DNA of 5,410 nt. Origin: Archangium sp. GTDB taxonomy: Bacteria > Myxococcota > Myxococcia > Myxococcales > Myxococcaceae. A program made the position numbers and the translations under genes. Of this stretch, positions 1-5,410 are shown in pieces. The notes under the pieces are model-generated. The model was not told the origin of the DNA. It did not search any database and saw only the letters and a list, made by a program, of their open reading frames with translations. Positions within the stretch are counted from its first letter, which is position 1. Each line of letters begins with the position of its first letter. The DNA lies in assembly GCA_016793525.1 (NCBI GenBank), contig JAEUJT010000306.1, forward strand, positions 1-5,410. Reading direction: 5' to 3'.

Positions 1-17
1 CCCGCTCCAGTCGACCC

Positions 18-1400
18 ATGAAGCGCTACTTCATTCACACCTTCGGGTGTCAGATGAACGTCAACGACACGCTCCGCATGGGCGAGGCGCTGGCGTCGCT
101 CCAATACTCGCCGACGCCGGTGGCGGAGCAGGCGGACCTGATCATCCTCAACACCTGCAGCATCCGCGAGAAGGCCGAAGACAAGATGCTCTCGGCGCTC
201 GGTCGGTACCGCCAGGTGAAGCTGCAGCGTGGCGCGCTGATCGCGGTCGGCGGCTGCGTGGCCCAGCAAGAGAAGAACAAGATCCTCGACAAGGTGCCGT
301 ACGTCGATTTCGTCTTCGGGCCCGACGCCATCTCCAAGCTCCCGGAGATGGTCACCCGCGTCGAGCGCGATCGCGTGCGCGTGGTCGAGACGGCGTGGGT
401 CGATTCGGAGTCGTACGTCTTCCCCCAGGCCGACCCGGGGAGCGCCAAGGGCAAGGCCACCGAGTTCGTCACCGTGATGAAGGGCTGCGACAACGTGTGC
501 AGCTTCTGCGTCGTGCCGCACACCCGCGGGCGCGAGGTGAGCCGGGCGTTCCCCGAGGTGCTGAAAGAGGTCGCGGCGCTCACCACCGTCGGCGTGCGAG
601 AGGTGACGCTGATCGGCCAGAACGTCAACTCGTACCGCGGCGGCCTGTCGTTCGCGCAGCTGCTGCTCCGCACGGCGCAGGTGCCAGGCGTCGAGCGCGT
701 GCGCTTCACCACCAGCCACCCGCACGACCTCTCCGACGAGCTGATCGAGGCGTTTCGCGTCGAGCCGAAGATCATGCCGCACTTCCACCTGCCGGTGCAG
801 AGCGGCTCCGACACGGTGCTCAAGCGCATGCGCCGCGACTACACCGCCGAGCAGTACCTGGCGCGGGTCGAGGCCCTCCGCGCGGCGCGCCCCGACATCG
901 TCATCACCACCGACATCATCGTCGGCTTCCCCGGCGAGACAGAAGACGACTTCGAGAAGACGGTCGAGCTGGTGGAACGTGTGCGGTACGACGGGCAGTA
1001 CTCCTTCGTCTACTCACCGCGCCCGAAGACCGGCGCCGCGCTGAAAGAGGCCGAATGGGGCCTGGTGCCGCACGAGGTAAAAGTGGCTCGGCTCGAGCGG
1101 CTCAACCAGCAGCAGAAGCGCATCAGCACCGAGCTCAACTCGCAGAACGTGGGCAAGACCCTCACCGTGCTGGTCGAGGGGAACTCGAAGACCGACGCCA
1201 GCCGCCGCTTCGGCCGCACCCCGCACAACCGCACCGTGAACTTCGTGGGCGACGCCCCGGTTGGAGCGCTGGTCGAGGTGGCCATCACCTACGCGTCGCA
1301 AGGGGCCATGGGGGGGACGCAGGGGCGAATCGTCTCGCTGCCGTCGGTGGTCATTCCCGAGCCGCCGACGCTGGCGCCCGAAGTGTGCGTCGTCGCTTAG
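18..1400 (+). CDS. miaB: MiaB, tRNA-2-methylthio-N6-dimethylallyladenosine synthase
   Basis: Cytoplasmic radical-SAM enzyme that adds a methylthio group to C2 of i6A at position 37 of tRNAs reading UNN codons, giving ms2i6A and steadying codon pairing. All three family domains are visible in 460 residues, a normal length. The N-terminal UPF0004 domain has its three cluster cysteines: C11 in FGCQMN, C47 in NTCSIREKAED and C80 in GGCVAQQ. The radical-SAM core has CxxxCxxC at C157, C161 and C164 (GCDNVCSFCVVPHTRGRE), so both [4Fe-4S] clusters should form. Further core motifs are TSHPHDL (232-238), HLPVQSGSD (257-265) and IVGFPGET (301-308). A C-terminal TRAM domain (about 373-440) carries GRTPHNRTVNF. 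The GCQMN and NTCSIREKAE wording favours MiaB over MtaB or RimO. The ATG gives the usual short lead before the first cysteine. Only 17 nt of upstream sequence is present, with no clear Shine-Dalgarno. The last 20 or so residues are a non-conserved tail. Confidence 0.97.
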   Translation: MKRYFIHTFGCQMNVNDTLRMGEALASLQYSPTPVAEQADLIILNTCSIREKAEDKMLSALGRYRQVKLQRGALIAVGGCVAQQEKNKILDKVPYVDFVFGPDAISKLPEMVTRVERDRVRVVETAWVDSESYVFPQADPGSAKGKATEFVTVMKGCDNVCSFCVVPHTRGREVSRAFPEVLKEVAALTTVGVREVTLIGQNVNSYRGGLSFAQLLLRTAQVPGVERVRFTTSHPHDLSDELIEAFRVEPKIMPHFHLPVQSGSDTVLKRMRRDYTAEQYLARVEALRAARPDIVITTDIIVGFPGETEDDFEKTVELVERVRYDGQYSFVYSPRPKTGAALKEAEWGLVPHEVKVARLERLNQQQKRISTELNSQNVGKTLTVLVEGNSKTDASRRFGRTPHNRTVNFVGDAPVGALVEVAITYASQGAMGGTQGRIVSLPSVVIPEPPTLAPEVCVVA

Positions 1401-1450
1401 CTTCCGAGAACGCGACGTCGTTCCGTTGGCATGGTAGAAGTTGAGTCCGA

Positions 1451-1906
1451 ATGGACGCCGCTGGGGCCCTCCGCGCGAGCCCGCTGTTTCAGACTTTCAC
1501 CGATACCGGCATCAGCATTCTGGCGACCATTTGCCAGCCGAAGCAGTTTCCGCCTGGCGCCATTCTCTTCGCCGAGAACATGGTGTCTGACTCGATGTTC
1601 ATCATCGGTGACGGGCGGGTGGCCTTGGCTTCGAAGAACGCGGGCGGTCAAGACCTGGCCTTGGGCGAGCTGACCAACGGTGATTGGCTCGGAGAGCTCT
1701 CGCTCATCTCCACCGGCCAGCGCATGTGCACCGCCACCGCCGTGGTGATGGTGACGGCCTTCGAGATCCGCCAGGCCGACTTTCAGCGCCTCACCGCCAG
1801 CAAGCCCCAGGCATGCATGAAGCTGCTGATGACCATCTGCACCAACGTCGGCGCCAAGGTGGGCGCCAACAAAGAGGCGCTCAAGGCGATTCTGGCGCGG
1901 GTCTGA
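1451..1906 (+). CDS. Stand-alone cyclic nucleotide-binding domain protein
   Basis: A 151-residue soluble protein that is essentially one Crp/PKA-type cyclic-nucleotide-binding domain. The lead helix is followed by LRASPLF (7-13), the beta-roll pattern FPPGAILFAENMVSDSMFII (33-52) and GDGRVAL, then the phosphate-binding cassette GELSLISTGQR (81-91). Glu82, the usual ribose 2'-OH contact, and Arg91, the usual phosphate contact, are both present, nine residues apart as in PKA regulatory subunits. The residues after the Arg are MCT rather than the usual AAT, so ligand binding is plausible but unproven. A helix (about 120-151) closes the domain. There is no helix-turn-helix, kinase or channel region, so it is not a Crp-type transcription factor by itself. 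An in-frame TGA at 1442 leaves ATG 1451 as the first possible start; the ribosome site is weak. It lies 50 nt after miaB and may be read through from it. The 3' end overlaps the opposite-strand lipoprotein gene by 26 nt. Its partner or output is unknown. Confidence 0.88.
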   Translation: MDAAGALRASPLFQTFTDTGISILATICQPKQFPPGAILFAENMVSDSMFIIGDGRVALASKNAGGQDLALGELTNGDWLGELSLISTGQRMCTATAVVMVTAFEIRQADFQRLTASKPQACMKLLMTICTNVGAKVGANKEALKAILARV

Positions 1907-2378
1907 CCGAGTCGAAGAAGCGGGTGCAGAAGTCGCGCTCGAGCTCGTCCACCGGTCTCCAGGTCAATCCATCTCCGTGATCGGGGAACGTTCGCTCGAA
2001 GCCGGAGTGCGGCCAGGCGTACTCCGGGTGCTCGGTGCCGACGTCACCCGCTGCGCATCGGCCGTCTCCGTCGACATCGATGAACACCGCCCAGATGGGA
2101 TGCAAGCCAGGCGTGACCGAGTGGCCACAGAATGTCGAGAACGAGCCTCGCCGAATCGTCTCCCGACGAAGTATCTGGAGCCGCTGAGGCAGGCTGAAAT
2201 TGAGCGGGCTGAACTCGAGCGCTGCGGTCCACGCCGTGCGGCCCTCCCACGCGGACAGATCATTCACGTTGAGTCGAAAATCGACCTGACCAGTGTCGCG
2301 GCAGATCTCGCCCGGCTGAAGGTGAAGGTGCTGGCAGCCAGCGGTGAGGAAGAACAAGCCCACCCACGGTGTTCTCAT
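1881..2378 (-). CDS. Putative lipoprotein with EF-hand-like calcium loop
   Basis: Predicted exported protein of 165 residues; I do not recognise the family. A short signal peptide (hydrophobic stretch W5-G14) ends in LTAGC, so C15 is the likely lipidated cysteine. Threonine at -3 is tolerated but not the preferred Leu. The mature part has four further cysteines (C26, C84, C108, C151), enough for two disulfides and typical of a periplasmic or surface protein. DVDGDGRCAAGD (101-112) places Asp at positions 1, 3, 5 and 12 and Gly at 6 of an EF-hand loop. The preceding PIWAVFI strand resembles single-loop bacterial Ca-binding proteins rather than calmodulin-like pairs. ATG 2378 is chosen because it puts the signal peptide at the N-terminus; the frame stays open 46 codons further upstream, but that stretch lacks signal-peptide character. 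No strong ribosome site is seen. Third-position G/C bias is weaker than in the neighbours, suggesting fast evolution or more recent arrival. The plus-strand frame opposite lacks comparable signals. Confidence 0.72.
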   Translation of the reverse strand: MRTPWVGLFFLTAGCQHLHLQPGEICRDTGQVDFRLNVNDLSAWEGRTAWTAALEFSPLNFSLPQRLQILRRETIRRGSFSTFCGHSVTPGLHPIWAVFIDVDGDGRCAAGDVGTEHPEYAWPHSGFERTFPDHGDGLTWRPVDELERDFCTRFFDSVRPAPESP

Positions 2379-2470
2379 GCCCGTGTGTCGCTCAGTGCCG
2401 ACATCTTGGGAAGTTCTTCGGAGCGGCAGATGCGCTTGAAGGCCCGGGCCGCCTGAGTTACCCACGCCCC
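2379..2470. promoter_or_regulatory. Divergent intergenic region, presumed promoters
   Basis: The 92 nt between the start codons of the leftward lipoprotein gene and the rightward exported-protein gene must hold the 5' signals of both, unless transcription starts inside a neighbour. I see no convincing -35/-10 pair on either strand and no strong Shine-Dalgarno next to either ATG. The one notable element is a perfect 10-bp palindrome, GGCCCGGGCC, at 2441-2450, centred about 25 nt before the rightward start. It could be an operator half-site or simply a GC-rich chance palindrome. The promoter role is inferred from gene orientation only. Confidence 0.4.
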
Positions 2471-3463
2471 ATGCGCTTCCTCGCACTCGCTGGCGTGTTG
2501 GCCCTGTCTCCCGCAATGGCCGTCGCTGGCTCGCAGGGTGACTGGTTCGCCAGCCTCTACACCGGTGACGGCGTCGAGCTGCGCAACGACGAGCGGGTCT
2601 TCACCCTGTTCGCCGTGTTCAACGCGCTGGGCTTCGATCAAGGCCCAGTGACGCGCAAAGAGCCGGTGCCGAAGATCACCTACCACCCCGTGCGCCAGAC
2701 GGTGCGCGGCCGTGTCATCGGAGGCGACCCCGAGGTGCGCAAGGCCGCCGAGGCCTTCTTCGACGCCCACCCGTCGAGCCTGCGCACGTACCTGTCATAC
2801 GCCGTCGCGGGTGGGCAGCCTCCGTTCAAAGACGAAGGGAAGACCGTCGCCGAGCTCAAGGGCTTCAATGCCGTGCTGGCCAAGGCCTGGGCGGGGTGGA
2901 AGCTCGAAGACCTGATGGGCCAGGTCCAGGCGGAGTACCGCAAGACCCTCAAGACCTACCTCCCAGTCATCGACAAGCCGCTGGCCAAGACGCGCGAGGC
3001 GCTGAAGGTGCCTGAGGCGACCGAGACGCTGCTGGTGGTGAACCTCCTCGACGCGCACGACCAGGTCCGCGCGGTTCCTGGAGATGGCGTCGTGTTCGTC
3101 ATCGTCGGGCCCGCCGAGAAGCCGAACGTCGACGGCCTGTTGCGCGAGTTCGCCCGGGTGTGGGTCGAGCCGGTGGTGGCGAAGAAGGCGTCGTCGTGGG
3201 CCGGCGGCCCGACGCTGCTCCGCGAAGCTCAGCTCGCCGGAGCGCCCGAGCAGACCGTGGCCGACTACGCCACCTCGCTGATCAGCGCCGCGGTGGCGAT
3301 GCGCTCCATCGACGCCGATGACGCGGCCTACGAAGCGGCGGCGGCGCGCGGGTATTTCGGCCTCAAAGACGTGGCGAAGATGTTCGACGAGGGCCGCCCC
3401 CTCGACGCCTGGGTGATGGACGCGCTGCAGAAGGTCGAGACCCGTCGGCCGGCGAAGAAGTAA
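2471..3463 (+). CDS. Exported DUF4932-like protein, zinc motif apparently lost
   Basis: A 330-residue secreted or periplasmic protein. The first 19 residues are a Sec signal peptide (MRF, hydrophobic ALAGVLALSPAMAVA, AVA-G cleavage after A19). The mature part is cysteine-free. The order of elements recalls the DUF4932 family of putative zinc peptidases: an early ERVFTLFAVFNALGF segment (41-55), AFFDAHPSS (96-103), a long helical middle with EYRKTLKTYLP (155-165), then VVFVIVGP (207-214) and LLREFARVWVEPVV (223-236). In that family, as I recall it, the last block reads HEFxHxFVNP. Here Arg225 and Arg229 stand where the two zinc-binding histidines would be, while the Glu, Phe and Pro are kept. 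It would therefore be a non-catalytic relative; the family call is from memory and moderate. ATG 2471 is chosen over upstream ATG 2369 because it places the signal peptide at the N-terminus and avoids overlapping the divergent gene. The dedA-like gene follows after 2 nt. The C-terminus is basic (RRPAKK). Confidence 0.75.
   Translation: MRFLALAGVLALSPAMAVAGSQGDWFASLYTGDGVELRNDERVFTLFAVFNALGFDQGPVTRKEPVPKITYHPVRQTVRGRVIGGDPEVRKAAEAFFDAHPSSLRTYLSYAVAGGQPPFKDEGKTVAELKGFNAVLAKAWAGWKLEDLMGQVQAEYRKTLKTYLPVIDKPLAKTREALKVPEATETLLVVNLLDAHDQVRAVPGDGVVFVIVGPAEKPNVDGLLREFARVWVEPVVAKKASSWAGGPTLLREAQLAGAPEQTVADYATSLISAAVAMRSIDADDAAYEAAAARGYFGLKDVAKMFDEGRPLDAWVMDALQKVETRRPAKK
3455..3460 (+). promoter_or_regulatory. 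Ribosome binding site for the DedA gene
   Basis: AAGAAG, five bases before GTG 3466, is a partial Shine-Dalgarno formed by the last two lysine codons of the preceding gene. It supports the GTG start and suggests that translation of the two genes is coupled across the 2-nt gap. Confidence 0.45.
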
Positions 3464-3465
3464 CG

Positions 3466-4185
3466 GTGGAAGACTTTCTCTTCTCGCTCGTCGACGAGGC
3501 CGCCGGTGGCGCCGTGTCGTACCTGCTCGTCTTCGCGATTCTCATCGCGTGCGGGCTGGGCGTGCCGCTCCCCGAAGACGTGTCGCTGATCCTCGGCGGC
3601 TACCTGGTGTACTCCGAGAAGGCGCACCTGCTGCAGATGATGGGCGTGGGGTACCTGGGCATCATTATCGGCGACTCCATGGTGTTCTTCGCGGGGCGCC
3701 GCATCGGCTCCAAAGTCGGCCAGAAGCCCGGAGGCTTCTTCGCCCGCATCGTCACCCCCGAGAAGCGCGCCCGCGTCGAGCAGCTCTTCAAGCGCCACGG
3801 CGAGAAGATCGTGATGATCGCGCGCTTCCTCCCCGGCGTGCGCTCTCCGGCGTATTTCACCGCGGGCTCGGTCGGCATGAAGTGGTCGCACTTCGCCTTC
3901 TACGACTCGGTGGCGGCGCTGGCCTCGGCCCCCATTTTCGTCTTCTTGGGCTTCAAGTTCGGCGGAGAGCTCGACGCGCTGATCGATCGTATTCGCCGTG
4001 GGCAGCAGAGCGTGCTGATCGCCCTGGCGGCGATCGGGGTGATCATCTTCTTCGTGTCTCGCTGGCGGTCGAAGCGCGAGCAGAAGCTCAACGAAGAGGC
4101 GCTGCGCTTGAAGGCGAAAGAAGTGCTCTCCAGCACCGGGGCTGACACCCAGCCGCCGACTCGGTCTCCCATCACACCGTCGTAG
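3466..4185 (+). CDS. DedA family (VTT/SNARE-associated domain) membrane protein
   Basis: Inner-membrane protein of 239 residues. DedA proteins move lipids across the membrane; known members handle undecaprenyl phosphate or phosphatidylethanolamine and support proton-motive-force and envelope homeostasis. Which substrate applies here cannot be read from sequence. Landmarks: membrane segment 18-32, re-entrant motif GLGVPLPEDVSLILGGYLV (30-48), segment 58-77, the amphipathic FKRHGEKIVMIARFLPGVR stretch (108-126), AYFTAGSVGMKW (129-140), segment 145-164 and a last segment 182-198. Glu37 and the Arg120/Arg126 pair match in spacing the essential Glu39 and Arg130/Arg136 of E. coli YqjA, so the protein looks functional. 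A 40-residue charged tail (RWRSKREQKLNEEALRLK) follows and is probably cytoplasmic. The GTG start lies 2 nt after the preceding stop with AAGAAG upstream, so the two form an operon. The last 14 nt overlap the convergent glycosyltransferase gene. Family call is firm; no specific symbol is justified. Confidence 0.93.
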   Translation: MEDFLFSLVDEAAGGAVSYLLVFAILIACGLGVPLPEDVSLILGGYLVYSEKAHLLQMMGVGYLGIIIGDSMVFFAGRRIGSKVGQKPGGFFARIVTPEKRARVEQLFKRHGEKIVMIARFLPGVRSPAYFTAGSVGMKWSHFAFYDSVAALASAPIFVFLGFKFGGELDALIDRIRRGQQSVLIALAAIGVIIFFVSRWRSKREQKLNEEALRLKAKEVLSSTGADTQPPTRSPITPS

Positions 4186-5410
4186 GCGCGGCGTCGGGCT
4201 CCGCTTCGGCGGGAGGCTCGGCCGTGTCGCGCCATTCCCACAGCGCCGACCCGAGAATCGATACCGCGAAGAGAAGCGCCACCGCGTAGGCCTCGGTCGC
4301 TCCGCGGTTGAGGTGTTGGTACAGGTAAAACACCATGAACATGACGTGCACGGCGATGAGCAGCCCGCGCAGCGCCCGTTCAGGGCGCGTCACCAGCCCC
4401 ACCGCCAGCAGCCCCAACATGTTCCAGTAGTACATGTTGACGGTGAGCCAGGTGAAGACGAGCAACGGCCCGAGGAGAAACGCCTCCACGTCGTTCGCGC
4501 GCCGCGCCAAGACGAAGACCGCCGCGGTGAAGGCCAGCCGCACCAGCCAGAAGGGGACCGAATAGTTGGCGATGTCGACGTCAGGGAGCGCCTGCTTGAT
4601 CTGCGAGGGGAACAGCCCAACCGCCAGCGCCGATTCCCCGGGCGCGAAGAACTGCAGGAACACCGTCTTCAGCGAATATTGAATCGTGTAGTACTTCTCG
4701 ACCTGCGCCACCTGAATGCGCTGGGCGTAGAGGCTCCAGGCGTCGGCGCCGAAGGCCACCGCAGCGGCGATCGCCAGCACCACGCCGGTGACGGCCGCGG
4801 AGATCGCGAAGCGCACGTGCTCGGGCCGCAGTCGCTTCGTCTGCCGAAACTCGGCCAGCGCCTTGAGGCCCAGCGCCACCCCGAAGAAGAGGGGGAACAG
4901 CTTGGTCGCCACCGCGTAGGCGAAGAAGGCTCCGGCGGCGGCCCAGCGCTCCCGCTTGATGAAACAGGCCGAGAGGCCGATCGCGAACAGCCAGTCCCAG
5001 CGCAGGAGGCTCCCGGCGAGAAAGTCGAACACGTTAGGCGGTGCGGCCCAGACCAGCAGCCCCACGCTCGCCACCCGGCGGCCGAATGTGTCGTAGATGA
5101 ACAGCCAGAGGCCGAGCATCAGCACCATGTCGAGCCACCCCAGCCACGACTGGTTGCGCGCGGAGAGCGGCACGAGCGACGCCAACGGCGCCGCGACCAA
5201 CGACCACGCCGGCGAGTTCGAGTTGCCGTGATCTGAGATGACGCGGCTCCAGTCGATGCCCCACGTGCGGGCCATCGCTGCCCAGTCGTCGGAGAAGGCC
5301 CTCCACCGCTCGTCCGAGACCTTTGCCCGCACCCGCGCGGCGTCGAGGAGCGCGGTCTCCACCGGCAGGTCATCGAACGTCTCCAGCGAGCGGGTGGTGG
5401 TGACGTTGCC
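4172..5410 (-). CDS. GT-C-type membrane glycosyltransferase (GT87/DUF2029-like), 5' end outside window
   Basis: Polytopic membrane protein of at least 412 residues, probably transferring a sugar from a polyprenyl-phosphate donor on the periplasmic face. Counting from GTG 5362 as residue 1, hydrophobic segments lie near 76-92, 97-118, 124-136, 140-168, 187-205, 270-286, 293-325, 331-348 and 357-374, with a large loop at about 206-268. Family-like features are FSDDWAAMARTWG (23-35), with Asp25/26 as candidate catalytic acid, then NSPAWSLVAAPLASL (49-63) where GT87 proteins have a Pro-rich YxYPP-type stretch, ATKLFPLFFG (152-161) and YSLKTVFLQFF (229-239). The tail is Pro/Glu/Ala-rich. The frame stays open through all 16 codons from 5363 to the window edge. 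GTG 5362 has no ribosome site, and a start there would omit the expected first membrane helix, so the true start is likely outside. Acceptor and donor are unknown; a general membrane protein of another GT-C family is possible. Its stop lies inside the convergent dedA gene. Confidence 0.78.
   Translation of the reverse strand, partial: GNVTTTRSLETFDDLPVETALLDAARVRAKVSDERWRAFSDDWAAMARTWGIDWSRVISDHGNSNSPAWSLVAAPLASLVPLSARNQSWLGWLDMVLMLGLWLFIYDTFGRRVASVGLLVWAAPPNVFDFLAGSLLRWDWLFAIGLSACFIKRERWAAAGAFFAYAVATKLFPLFFGVALGLKALAEFRQTKRLRPEHVRFAISAAVTGVVLAIAAAVAFGADAWSLYAQRIQVAQVEKYYTIQYSLKTVFLQFFAPGESALAVGLFPSQIKQALPDVDIANYSVPFWLVRLAFTAAVFVLARRANDVEAFLLGPLLVFTWLTVNMYYWNMLGLLAVGLVTRPERALRGLLIAVHVMFMVFYLYQHLNRGATEAYAVALLFAVSILGSALWEWRDTAEPPAEAEPDAAPTTV
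4196..4219 (+). terminator. Possible weak hairpin terminator after the DedA gene
   Basis: Eleven bases past the dedA stop, RNA could fold into a stem of nine pairs with two single-base bulges, capped by a UUCG tetraloop closed by C-G (CCGCTTCGGCGG at the core). No T-run follows, and the bases also encode the Pro/Glu/Ala-rich tail of the opposite glycosyltransferase, so a GC-rich chance fold is quite possible. Confidence 0.2.

Noticed and set aside
50..829. 259-codon minus-strand frame opposite miaB
   Set aside because: It is antisense to a certain gene, Ser/Arg/Thr-rich and without recognisable domains or a plausible start context.
1408..1423. Inverted repeat GAACG/CGTTC just after miaB, as a terminator
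   Set aside because: The stem is only 5 bp with a 6-base loop and no T-run, and the next gene starts 28 nt later on the same strand. It is too weak to call.
47..1444. 465-codon open frame on the plus strand within miaB
   Set aside because: It is a shifted frame of miaB, dominated by Arg, Ala, Gly and His, as expected when GC-rich codons are read out of phase. It has no recognisable motifs.
1426..1444. TTGGCATG followed by TTGA before the CNBD gene, as a sigma-54 promoter
   Set aside because: The -24-like half resembles TGGCACG, but the spacing to the TTG is about three bases too long and the -12 GC is missing.
1977..2456. 159-codon plus-strand frame opposite the lipoprotein gene
   Set aside because: It has no signal peptide or motif, while the minus-strand frame has a lipobox, paired cysteines and an EF-hand-like loop.
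2369..2470. N-terminal extension of the exported protein from ATG 2369
   Set aside because: It would bury the Sec signal peptide 34 residues inside the protein and overlap the divergent lipoprotein start.
4313..5236. 307-codon plus-strand frame opposite the glycosyltransferase
   Set aside because: It is antisense to a clearly membrane-protein-like coding frame and is rich in Arg, His, Gln, Glu and Pro without any domain. This is a typical high-GC shadow.

Overview
The window is about two-thirds G+C, almost entirely coding, and reads as ordinary chromosome of a Gram-negative bacterium. High G+C, strong G/C bias at third codon positions, many exported proteins of unknown function, a stand-alone cyclic-nucleotide-binding domain protein and weak Shine-Dalgarno sequences would fit a myxobacterium or another deltaproteobacterial lineage. 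That placement is an inference from style, not proof. I see no mobile element, CRISPR array, tRNA, rRNA, phage gene or long repeat.

Layout, left to right. (1) 18-1400 +: complete miaB, the radical-SAM methylthiotransferase that finishes ms2i6A37 in tRNA. (2) 1451-1906 +: a 151-residue stand-alone cyclic-nucleotide-binding domain protein, 50 nt after miaB and possibly cotranscribed with it. (3) 1881-2378 -: a 165-residue putative lipoprotein with an EF-hand-like loop; its 3' end overlaps gene 2 tail-to-tail by 26 nt. (4) 2471-3463 +: an exported 330-residue protein, divergent from gene 3 across a 92-nt gap. It looks like a DUF4932-type peptidase relative whose HExxH motif has become RExxR. (5) 3466-4185 +: a DedA-family membrane protein, 2 nt after gene 4 and so probably in the same operon. 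(6) 4172-5410 -: a multi-membrane-segment GT-C-type (GT87/DUF2029-like) glycosyltransferase, overlapping the dedA gene tail-to-tail by 14 nt. Its reading frame runs off the right edge, so its N-terminus is missing.

The genes do not form one obvious pathway. Genes 3 to 6 all encode envelope proteins. DedA proteins include transporters of polyprenyl phosphate and phospholipid, and GT-C enzymes use polyprenyl-linked sugars, so genes 5 and 6 could be linked functionally, but they are on opposite strands and position is the only evidence. There is no gene-free stretch longer than 300 nt; the largest gap is 92 nt.

I did not find a convincing new multi-gene system. The items most worth a second look are the apparently dead peptidase motif in gene 4, the lipoprotein with a textbook 12-residue calcium loop carrying a cysteine, and the two overlapping convergent gene ends.
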